DNA from: Bacteroidales bacterium
GTDB taxonomy: Bacteria; Bacteroidota; Bacteroidia; Bacteroidales; GCA-2748055
Length of the DNA: 64,000 nt
NCBI GenBank assembly: GCA_020636775.1
Contig: JACJXF010000013.1
Location: forward strand, 3,466-67,465
Direction: 5' to 3'
The notes under the pieces are model-generated. The model was not told where the DNA came from and searched no databases. It saw only the letters and a list, made by a program, of their open reading frames with translations. Shown one piece after another: positions 25,350 through 32,737 of this stretch. Position 1 is the first letter of the stretch, and each line of letters begins with the position of its first letter. A program made the translations under genes and the position numbers.

Positions 25350-27797
25350 TTATGACCTTATATGTGCCCCGGTTTCCCTTTCAATCATCCCCTGAATATT
25401 TTTCATTACCTTCTCAATCTGCTGATCCGTCAGGGTTTTCTCATCGTCTCTCAGTGTGAAGCTAATAGCATAGGATTTTTTACCTTCAGCAATTTTATCT
25501 CCCTCGTACACATCAAAAAGATTAATATTTCTGAGAAGTTTTCTTTCTGCCTTATAGGCTGCCTGCCTGATCTGATCGTAGCTGACAGTTTTTTCAAGAA
25601 CCATGCTCAGATCCCGCTTAACCTCCGGATACTTCGGTAGTCCCGTAAAAATGGTCTTATGTTTTTTGATTTCCTTCATTACCCTGTCCCAGTTGAAATC
25701 TGCATAAAAAACGTCCTGCTTGATTTCAAAGCGGCGACACAGGTCATTTTTAAGTTTTCCCACACTTAGAAGTACTTTCTGATTTAATGTATAATCAATT
25801 CCTTCAGCAAAAAAATCTCCGCTCGTAGTCATGGTTCCGATCGCATCAATAGAAAATCCTAATCTCTTCAGAATGAGTTCAGCGAAGGATTTGATCTGGA
25901 AAAAGTTTCCGCTTGCGGAAGGGGAATTCCAGTTAGCTTCGTATTTCTCCCCCGAAATAAGCAAGGCCAGATGGCTTTCCTCAAAATACTTATCATGGGG
26001 GTTCTCGCTTACTTTGCCGGTAAGAAGATAGGTGTTTCCGAATTCATAAAGTCTTAGGTCTGGATTCTTGCGGTTTATATTGTAAGCAAGGGATTCAAGT
26101 GCCCCGAACAATAAATTTTTTCGCATCACATTCAGATCGTTACTGAGTGGATTGCTAATTCTTACCAGTTCCTTATCTTCCCCTGACTCGTTTTCATAGT
26201 AGGATGATCTTGTAAGACTATTGGACATTATTTCCAGAAAACCATTATTGCTCAGTAAATCGGAAACCATGTTTACAATTTTTTCCCGATCCGGTTTTTG
26301 AATAAAGGAGAGTGCTCCGTGCAGACTTTCACCAATTTCAATATTATTGTAGCCGTAAATCCTGAGAATTTCCTCAATTACATCTGCCTCGCGCTGAACA
26401 TCAACACGATAGGGCGGAACTTTCAATTTTAATGTTTCTTCATTTTCTTCTGTGATCTCTATTTCGAGGGATTTCAGAATTCCGGTTACTTTCTCCCTGG
26501 GGATTTCTTTTCCAATAAGACGATTGACATGCTTAAAGTTAAGCTCAATCTCAAAACTCTGAACCGGTGCAGGATATATATCCACCACCTCAGAAGAAAT
26601 ACTGCCTCCAGCAAATTCTTTGATAAGAAGAGCAGCCCTTTTCAATGCAAACAGGGTTATATTTGGATCGCTTCCTCTTTCAAAACGGAAGGAGGAGTCG
26701 GTATTCAACATATGTCTTTTTGAAGTTTTCCGGACAAATACGGGATTGAAACAGGCACTCTCCAGAAAAATACTGGTAGTTTTCTCATTCACTCCTGATT
26801 CAAGCCCGCCAAAAACACCGGCTATACACATTCCTTCATTCGTATTGCAAATCATCAGGTCATCCTGGGAGAGCTTGCGCTCTGATTCATCAAGGGTAGT
26901 AAAAGGAGTTCCTTCGGGCAGTGTCTTTACAAGGATTTTTTTACCGGTAATTTTTTCTGCATCAAAAGCATGCAATGGCTGACCGGTTTCGTGCAAGACG
27001 AAGTTGGTGATGTCAACCACGTTGTTTATAGGTTTTAAGCCAATGGAAAGCAGCCGGTTTTTCAGCCAGTCCGGGGAGGGTTTTACTTTTATTCCACTGA
27101 GTGTAAGCCCGCTGTATCGAATACAGGCTTCGGGCCTGCTTACTTCCACCGGTATTGTCAAACTTTTGTTATCGGTGGCAAAGCCGGAAACATCGGGTTT
27201 CAGGAGTTCAGCTTTTGAGGTCTGTTTAAGATAGGCAGCCAGATCTCTTGCAACTCCATAATGGGAGGCTGCATCAATGCGGTTAGGGGTCAGACCAATT
27301 TCCAGAATAAAATCACTTTCAATCTTAAAATATTCGGAGGCAGGGGTTCCAGGAACAGCCTGTGAATCAAGCACCATTATCCCATCATGATCTTTTCCGA
27401 GTCCGAGTTCGTCCTCGGCACAAATCATGCCTTCAGAAACTTCTCCGCGGATTTTGGATTTATTGATTGTGAAACTTTCATCCCCGCTGTATAATGTTGT
27501 TCCTACAGTTGCCACAGCCACCTTCTGTCCCGCCCTGACGTTTGGTGCCCCACACACTATCTGAACAGGTTCACCTTTACCAAAATTAACAGTAGTAACA
27601 CTTAATTTATCAGCATTCGGATGTTTAATGCAGCTTAAGACTTCAGCTACCAGAACGCCTTTTAATCCTCCTTTAACACTTTCGCGTTCTTCAATGCTTT
27701 CCACCTCAAGTCCGATACTGGTTAATATTTTAGAAGTCTCTTCAGGAGAGGGCAGTGGGCGTATATACTGTTTAAGCCAATTATAGGAAATCTTCAT
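25350..27797 (-). CDS. pheT: Phenylalanine--tRNA ligase beta subunit
   Basis: 815 residues, normal for PheT. Domain order is an N-terminal tRNA-binding OB domain (about 40-155, CIKHPNADKLSV and VCGAPNVRAGQKVAVA), the B3/B4 editing domain (about 210-385, ending in FRFERGSDPN), the B5 domain (about 405-475), a catalytic-like domain, and the C-terminal anticodon-binding FDX-ACB domain (about 720-815, PKYPEVKRDLSMVLEK). It pairs with PheS (not in the window) to charge tRNA-Phe. A near-perfect Bacteroidota promoter precedes it. Confidence 0.97.
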   Translation of the reverse strand: MKISYNWLKQYIRPLPSPEETSKILTSIGLEVESIEERESVKGGLKGVLVAEVLSCIKHPNADKLSVTTVNFGKGEPVQIVCGAPNVRAGQKVAVATVGTTLYSGDESFTINKSKIRGEVSEGMICAEDELGLGKDHDGIMVLDSQAVPGTPASEYFKIESDFILEIGLTPNRIDAASHYGVARDLAAYLKQTSKAELLKPDVSGFATDNKSLTIPVEVSRPEACIRYSGLTLSGIKVKPSPDWLKNRLLSIGLKPINNVVDITNFVLHETGQPLHAFDAEKITGKKILVKTLPEGTPFTTLDESERKLSQDDLMICNTNEGMCIAGVFGGLESGVNEKTTSIFLESACFNPVFVRKTSKRHMLNTDSSFRFERGSDPNITLFALKRAALLIKEFAGGSISSEVVDIYPAPVQSFEIELNFKHVNRLIGKEIPREKVTGILKSLEIEITEENEETLKLKVPPYRVDVQREADVIEEILRIYGYNNIEIGESLHGALSFIQKPDREKIVNMVSDLLSNNGFLEIMSNSLTRSSYYENESGEDKELVRISNPLSNDLNVMRKNLLFGALESLAYNINRKNPDLRLYEFGNTYLLTGKVSENPHDKYFEESHLALLISGEKYEANWNSPSASGNFFQIKSFAELILKRLGFSIDAIGTMTTSGDFFAEGIDYTLNQKVLLSVGKLKNDLCRRFEIKQDVFYADFNWDRVMKEIKKHKTIFTGLPKYPEVKRDLSMVLEKTVSYDQIRQAAYKAERKLLRNINLFDVYEGDKIAEGKKSYAISFTLRDDEKTLTDQQIEKVMKNIQGMIERETGAHIRS

Positions 27798-27819
27798 TTT
27801 AAAAATTCAGTTAAGAGCA

Positions 27820-27852
27820 CAAAAATAGCAATTTACAAGCTCTCCACCCAAA
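27820..27852 (-). promoter_or_regulatory. Promoter of pheT
   Basis: On the minus strand TTTG (27849-27852) is followed after 21 bp by TATTTTTG (27820-27827), matching the Bacteroidota TTTG-N19-21-TAnnTTTG pattern at every fixed base. The -7 box ends 22 bp before the pheT ATG. Confidence 0.7.
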
Positions 27853-28067
27853 ATAAATATTGTTTCTTACCTTAGTTTGAATATTTTTGTAAATCCTGAT
27901 TGCAAATTACTGATTTAAACTATTAGCCGAAAAGGTTTTGCCTTTGTAATACCAGGCAGAAAATTGCTGAATCTGTGTAAATTTAATCCTGATGAGCTTT
28001 TTAAACGGGAAAGAATTTGCGGTCTGTATAAGGCTTTTGTTTAAATAATTCAGAAAAATATAACAAG

Positions 28068-28841
28068 TTGAGCAAAGAAAAATTAATTCTTATTTCGAAT
28101 GATGATGGTGTTGAGGCAAAGGGCATTAAAGCACTTATTGAGGCAGCCTCGCATTTTGGAAAAGTAGTGGTAGTGGCCCCTGCAGATGCAATGTCGGGCA
28201 TGTCTCATGCCATAACCATAAAAACTCCCCTTAGAGCCAAAAAGATAAGGAATACTCCTGAGCTTGAAATCTACCGTGCTCATGGAACGCCTGTAGATTG
28301 TGTAAAACTGGCCATGAACCAGCTACTGGAAGGAAGGGTGCCGGACCTTGTGTTGTCAGGCATTAACCATGGTTCCAATGCATCCTCAAGCGTAGTGTAT
28401 TCGGGTACTATGGCTGCAGCTATGGAGGGATGCATAAATCAGATCCCCTCCGCAGGATTTTCCCTGCTTAGTTATGATCCTGATGCCGATTTCAGTGCAG
28501 CGGTAAAGGTTGCAGAACAGGTAATAGAAAAAATGCTCGCTAAGGGATTACCGGAAGGTATTTGTCTGAATGTTAACATTCCTTCTGTTCCCTATTCTGA
28601 TATTAAAGGGATAAGAGTTTGCAGACAGGCAAAGGGATTATGGAAAGAAGAGTTTGTAAAGCGGGTTGATCCGAATCAGGGTGAATATTACTGGCTTACA
28701 GGTTATTATCTTAATCTGGAAGAGGATTCTGAGGATACGGATGAGCATGCCCTTGCAAATAATTTTGCATCAATAGTACCCATTCAGATTGACTTTACAG
28801 CATATCAGGCCATGAATGAAATATCCGGCTGGGATTTATAA
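28068..28841 (+). CDS. surE: 5'-nucleotidase SurE
   Basis: 257 residues. The start is a TTG at 28068, because the conserved metal-binding opening LISNDDG begins only seven codons later and no ATG lies between the nearest upstream stop and it. Further motifs are VVVAPADAMSGMSHAIT, HGTPVDCVKLA and LSGINHGSNASSSVVYSGTMAAA. SurE dephosphorylates nucleoside monophosphates. It leads a plus-strand cluster with a small membrane protein, lpxB and a SpoIID-like gene. Confidence 0.95.
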   Translation: MSKEKLILISNDDGVEAKGIKALIEAASHFGKVVVVAPADAMSGMSHAITIKTPLRAKKIRNTPELEIYRAHGTPVDCVKLAMNQLLEGRVPDLVLSGINHGSNASSSVVYSGTMAAAMEGCINQIPSAGFSLLSYDPDADFSAAVKVAEQVIEKMLAKGLPEGICLNVNIPSVPYSDIKGIRVCRQAKGLWKEEFVKRVDPNQGEYYWLTGYYLNLEEDSEDTDEHALANNFASIVPIQIDFTAYQAMNEISGWDL

Positions 28842-28882
28842 AAAGTTTTTACTGTAGGAAACAAAAACCTAAAACCATTTAA

Positions 28883-29209
28883 ATGAAAAAACCGGTTTAT
28901 AATTCATTCCTCTTCGGTTTGCTGGCAGGGATTCTGCTTGAGATTATTGCCTTTTTTCTTGTATTGTTTATAAATACAAGGATTCTGGGCTATACTGAGC
29001 GCTCCATTTTTAGTTTTCTAAAGTATCTATTAGATTTTGATACAGGGAAACAGGATATTATTCCCAAACTGATCAGCCTCTCAGCTCTGCCGGCATTACT
29101 GCTGTTTTTTATTTTTATGTGGACCAACAAGCTTAAATCGGCCAGAGGGGTTATTGGTTCTGCGTTTATACTGGGCATCGTAATTGTATTTTTAAAATTC
29201 ATACTCTGA
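28883..29209 (+). CDS. Small membrane protein between surE and lpxB
   Basis: 108 residues with three predicted membrane helices (about 7-32, 58-76 and 90-107) and a positively charged N-terminus. I do not recognise a family. The stop lies one base before the lpxB start, so it is almost certainly co-translated with lipid A synthesis and may have an envelope role; this is context only. Confidence 0.75.
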   Translation: MKKPVYNSFLFGLLAGILLEIIAFFLVLFINTRILGYTERSIFSFLKYLLDFDTGKQDIIPKLISLSALPALLLFFIFMWTNKLKSARGVIGSAFILGIVIVFLKFIL

Positions 29210-29210
29210 A

Positions 29211-30329
29211 ATGAGATATTACCTCATAGCGGGTGAAGCTTCCGGTGATCTGCACGGATCGAATCTTATGAAAGGGATTCTTCATAGTGATCCACAGGCA
29301 GAGTTTCGGTTTTATGGCGGAGACAGGATGCAGTCGGTGGGAGGTACACTCGTGAAACATTTCAGGGAAATGGCCTTCATGGGATTTTTTGATGTTCTTG
29401 CCAATATCCGGACCATTACAAGAAATTTGAGACTTTGCAGGGAAGACATTGTTGAATTTAAGCCTGATGCATTAATTCTTATTGATTACGCAGGTTTCAA
29501 CCTAAGGGTAGCCGGTTTTGCTCATAAAAAAGGAATTAAAACTTTTTTTTATATAGCACCCAAAGTATGGGCCTGGAAGAAGAAGCGAATTGAAAAACTC
29601 AGGAAATATGTCCTAAAGCTCTTCGTAATATTCCCTTTTGAAGTAGAATATTTTCATAAAAATGGGATGGAAGTGGAGTATTACGGTAATCCTCTTATGG
29701 ATTCTATGGCAGAGTTTCATCGCAATAAGAAGTCAGATAAAAACTTTAGAAAAGAAAACAATCTCAGTGAAAAGCCTATTGTCGCATTGCTTAGCGGTAG
29801 CCGCCGACATGAAATCAGCAGATGTCTCCCTGAAATGGCGGAGGCTGCAAAAGATTTTCCTAAGTACCAGTTTGTTGTTGCCGGTGCTCCATCGATTATG
29901 AAGGAAGACTATGAAAAAATTCTCTATGGCTCTGATATTGCTATTGTTTACAATAAAACCTACGATCTTCTGGATCATGCCACAGCAGCTGTGGTAACCT
30001 CCGGAACAGCAACCCTTGAAACAGCATTATTCCGGGTCCCGCAGGTAGTCATCTTTAAAACGGGTTCACTGACCTACCGACTGGGTAAACTTTTCGTAAG
30101 AATCCGTTTTTTTTCACTGGTGAATCTGATTGTCGACCGGGAGCTTGTTAAGGAGTTTTTACAATTCAATCTGGCACGCGACATACGGAATGAGCTAATA
30201 CAGATTTTGAAAAATAATGGCCGCAGGCAGGAAATAATGAATGGTTACGATGAAATTATTGGACTTCTTGGAGGAGAGGGGACCTCAGAAAGGATAGCAA
30301 AACGAATATGCGAACTGGCAGTAAAATAA
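29211..30329 (+). CDS. lpxB: Lipid-A-disaccharide synthase
   Basis: 372 residues, a GT19 enzyme. The N-terminal YYLIAGEASGDLHGSNLM is diagnostic; YIAPKVWAWKKKRI (about 117), PIVALLSGSRRHEI (about 192) and TSGTATLETALF (about 264) follow. It condenses UDP-2,3-diacylglucosamine with lipid X at the inner membrane. The next gene starts inside its last 22 bases, indicating translational coupling. Confidence 0.97.
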   Translation: MRYYLIAGEASGDLHGSNLMKGILHSDPQAEFRFYGGDRMQSVGGTLVKHFREMAFMGFFDVLANIRTITRNLRLCREDIVEFKPDALILIDYAGFNLRVAGFAHKKGIKTFFYIAPKVWAWKKKRIEKLRKYVLKLFVIFPFEVEYFHKNGMEVEYYGNPLMDSMAEFHRNKKSDKNFRKENNLSEKPIVALLSGSRRHEISRCLPEMAEAAKDFPKYQFVVAGAPSIMKEDYEKILYGSDIAIVYNKTYDLLDHATAAVVTSGTATLETALFRVPQVVIFKTGSLTYRLGKLFVRIRFFSLVNLIVDRELVKEFLQFNLARDIRNELIQILKNNGRRQEIMNGYDEIIGLLGGEGTSERIAKRICELAVK

Positions 30330-31489
30330 TTTTATTTCTAATACAAATATGTGCAGGCTTTATCCTGATTTCCTCATACAGCTTTTCGCAGGATGTAAGG
30401 GTTGGGCTATTCTGGAAAAATACTGCCAATGCTTTTGTTTTTCATTGCACTGAAGGCAAATATCAGGTTTTCGGTGATTCCATGTATACCCGTACACTTA
30501 ATGCCGGTGATCTTCTATATGTGGGTCAGGTGGGCGATCATATAAGTCTTATGGACAGTGAATTACAGCATGGTGAATTCAGCAGGGTGGAGTTTCGGAA
30601 CAGCGATTCTCATTGTGGTTTCAGGTTGAAATTAGTTGATTCGCTTACTGAAGCAAGAAATTACTCCGGACGCCTGGAGCTGTCGCTTTTCTTTGGTTCC
30701 CTTCAAATTATTAATACACTTCCCATGGATGATTATATTGCCGGAGTGGTAGAAGCTGAAGGCGGACCATCTGCAGAAACTGAATTTTACCGTGCTCAGG
30801 CAATCCTTTGCCGAAGCTATGCAATTAAAAACTGGGAGAAACACATGGGAGAGGGATACAACCTTTGCGATAATATCCATTGCCAGGTTTTTAAAGGTAT
30901 AAGTGATGAAAATCCATCCATTCCTGAAGCGGTGCTTTCGACCCACGGACTGGTATTGGTTACTCAGAATTACTCATTGGTTCCGGCGATTTTTCATTCG
31001 AACAGTGGAGGGGAAACCCAGCGCGCTTCGGACGTCTGGAACAGCTCTGAAGATTATCTCCAGGCTGTGCTTGATCCCTTTTCAGAAGGGCAGAGATCAT
31101 CCAGATGGGAAAAATCAATTAGCCTGGAATCCTGGAAGAATTATCTCTCTGGGTATACCAAAATCGAAAGCTTTCCCGACGAAGATCTCATGATTAAACA
31201 GGAGCACAGAAAGAAATTTTTTGTCCTAGGTGAAGACTCGCTCAGGATAACAGATATACGAGCAGCTTTTAATCTGAAATCCACATTTTTTACCATGGAA
31301 CTTAAACCTGATACTGTACTTATTCATGGGAAAGGCTATGGACATGGAGTGGGAATGAGTCAGGAAGGGGCTATGGAAATGGCCAGACAGGGATATTCTT
31401 ATTCCGATATTCTGAGATTTTATTTTTATAACGTCCGGATCATGGATATTAGCGACTTGCCGGCATCGGAATTACCGGAAGAGTTTTAG
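30308..31489 (+). CDS. SpoIID/LytB-domain secreted protein
   Basis: 393 residues. A signal peptide (LFLIQICAGFILISSYSFSQ) is followed by a SpoIID domain: MDDYIAGVVEAEGGPSAETEFYRAQAILCRSYAI (split by family spacing), LCDNIHCQVFKG, NSGGETQRASDVW, and near the C-terminus GHGVGMSQEGAMEMARQGYSY. In Firmicutes SpoIID is a peptidoglycan lytic transglycosylase and LytB an amidase enhancer. Here the role is presumably cell-wall remodelling in the periplasm, not sporulation. It overlaps lpxB by 22 bp. Confidence 0.9.
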   Translation: MRTGSKIILFLIQICAGFILISSYSFSQDVRVGLFWKNTANAFVFHCTEGKYQVFGDSMYTRTLNAGDLLYVGQVGDHISLMDSELQHGEFSRVEFRNSDSHCGFRLKLVDSLTEARNYSGRLELSLFFGSLQIINTLPMDDYIAGVVEAEGGPSAETEFYRAQAILCRSYAIKNWEKHMGEGYNLCDNIHCQVFKGISDENPSIPEAVLSTHGLVLVTQNYSLVPAIFHSNSGGETQRASDVWNSSEDYLQAVLDPFSEGQRSSRWEKSISLESWKNYLSGYTKIESFPDEDLMIKQEHRKKFFVLGEDSLRITDIRAAFNLKSTFFTMELKPDTVLIHGKGYGHGVGMSQEGAMEMARQGYSYSDILRFYFYNVRIMDISDLPASELPEEF

Positions 31490-31495
31490 GAAGGG

Positions 31496-31754
31496 AATGC
31501 AGATTGAACACAGTGAAATCACGCTCCGCGTGAATCCAGAATGCAGAATGCAAACCGGAGCGCAGCGGAGGTCACGCTCCGCGTGAATGCAAAAGGCCTG
31601 GATCTTGGATGAGGTTTTGCTCACCCGCGTGGAGGGTGATTTCACTGCATCCATTCGCACAAAGCGCGATCTCGTTCCACTCGTTCCTGCCATGCAGGAC
31701 CGTCGCTGCGCTCCGGTCCCGCGGAGCTGGATTTCACTCTGTTCAATTTGCATT
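31496..31754. repeat. Nested inverted-repeat element downstream of the SpoIID-like gene
   Basis: The outer arms 31496-31520 and 31730-31754 are inverted copies with 23 of 25 bases matching. The inner arms 31554-31573 and 31698-31717 are inverted copies with 18 of 20 matching. Inside the left arm the 15-bp perfect palindrome TCACGCTCCGCGTGA occurs twice (31519-31533 and 31572-31586). The element starts 7 bp after the upstream stop codon and encodes no convincing protein. It could be a MITE-like remnant or a transcribed long hairpin. Confidence 0.75.
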
Positions 31755-31798
31755 TACAATTTTGCATTATGCATTCACTATTTTTCATTAACTTTTTT

Positions 31799-31867
31799 AC
31801 ATTCACCCCAGCCTACCAGCAAGCAGGCATTTACACCAACTGCCCAAATAATCCACTGTCGCTGACC
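31799..31867 (-). repeat. Dispersed intergenic repeat core, copy B
   Basis: Read on the minus strand this matches 22751-22819 at 57 of 69 ungapped positions; both share TTATTTGGG, AGTTGGTGT, AATGCCTGC and GGGGTGAATG. On the same strand it continues into AATG-containing heptads (31755-31798), which run into the right arm of the inverted repeat. Confidence 0.8.
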
Positions 31868-31879
31868 TCAATTCAAAGC

Positions 31880-31935
31880 TTCTACCTTCCACCTTCTACC
31901 TTCTACCTTCTAAATTCTAAATTCTACCTCCAAAA
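31880..31935 (-). repeat. Degenerate heptanucleotide array (copy B)
   Basis: Eight 7-bp units in register on the plus strand: TTCTACC, TTCCACC, TTCTACC, TTCTACC, TTCTAAA, TTCTAAA, TTCTACC and TCCAAAA. On the minus strand the array precedes the core repeat, as the array at 22702-22743 precedes copy A. It ends 11 bp before the gldF promoter. The rest of the 507-bp gap 31490-31996 consists of this repeat locus and that promoter. Confidence 0.8.
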
Positions 31936-31946
31936 TTCCTTCCCCC

Positions 31947-31977
31947 TTTGAATAATCCCAAGTTTACTGTATTTTCG
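31947..31977 (+). promoter_or_regulatory. Promoter of gldF
   Basis: TTTG (31947-31950), exactly 19 bp, then TATTTTCG (31970-31977), one mismatch from TAnnTTTG. The box ends 19 bp before the gldF ATG. Confidence 0.65.
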
Positions 31978-31996
31978 TCCATTCATTTATTAAAAT

Positions 31997-32728
31997 ATGC
32001 TCACAATATATCTTAGAGAGATCAGGGGCTTTTTCAGTTCGCTTACGGGTTACATTGTAATGGTTGTGTTTCTATTGTTAAACAGCCTGTTTATGTGGGT
32101 TTTTAGCGGACAGATGAATATTCTTGAAAACGGATATTCCACTCTCGATACCTTGTTCTCACTGGCTCCATGGGTATTTCTGTTTCTGGTTCCTGCCATT
32201 TCCATGCGCATGTTTTCTGAAGAAAAACGATCCGGCACCCTGGAATTATTATTTACCCGGCCGGTTCGGGAGATTGAAATAGTAAGTGCAAAATTTGCGG
32301 CTGCCTGGACTCTTGTAATTTTATCGGTAATTCCCACTTTTGTTTTTTATGTTTCAGTATATCTGCTTGGTAGCCCGCCGGGCAATCTGGATATTGGCGG
32401 TACCTGGGGCTCATATATCGGATTGATCTGTCTGGGAGGAATTTATGCAGCCATTGGAATTTTTGCTTCATCGCTTACAGAAAATCAGATAGTTGCGTTC
32501 ATAGTAGCCGTGCTGTTTTCATTTCTCTTTTACCTGGGATTCAGCTTTATCGCATCTGCAGCCATATCCGGACAACTAACAAGTACCATTGAGAAATTCG
32601 GAATCGATTATCATTATCAGTCTATCTCAAGGGGAGTTATTGACAGCCGTGATCTGGTTTATTTCTTTACAGTTATCTTTTTGTTTTTACAATTGACGAA
32701 AATCAGCCTGCAAAGCAGGAAATGGTAA
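31997..32728 (+). CDS. gldF: Gliding-motility-type ABC transporter permease GldF
   Basis: 243 residues with six membrane helices. It begins with the ABC-2 permease pattern LTIYLREIRGFFSSLTGYIVMVVF; PAISMRMFSEEKRSGTLELLFTRPV is the coupling-helix region conserved in GldF and related NosY-like permeases. It forms the membrane part of the GldAFG transporter with GldG (next gene). The ATPase gldA is not in the window. The transporter is associated with gliding in flavobacteria but also occurs in non-gliding Bacteroidota, so motility cannot be concluded. Confidence 0.9.
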   Translation: MLTIYLREIRGFFSSLTGYIVMVVFLLLNSLFMWVFSGQMNILENGYSTLDTLFSLAPWVFLFLVPAISMRMFSEEKRSGTLELLFTRPVREIEIVSAKFAAAWTLVILSVIPTFVFYVSVYLLGSPPGNLDIGGTWGSYIGLICLGGIYAAIGIFASSLTENQIVAFIVAVLFSFLFYLGFSFIASAAISGQLTSTIEKFGIDYHYQSISRGVIDSRDLVYFFTVIFLFLQLTKISLQSRKW

Positions 32729-32737
32729 ATAATACTT

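Noticed and set aside
30308..31489. Sporulation system suggested by the SpoIID-like protein
   Set aside because: No other sporulation gene is present and all other features are those of a Gram-negative Bacteroidota.
31587..31865. Short plus-strand frames in the repeat locus
   Set aside because: They run through inverted and heptad repeats and read as low-complexity sequence; no start signal or domain.
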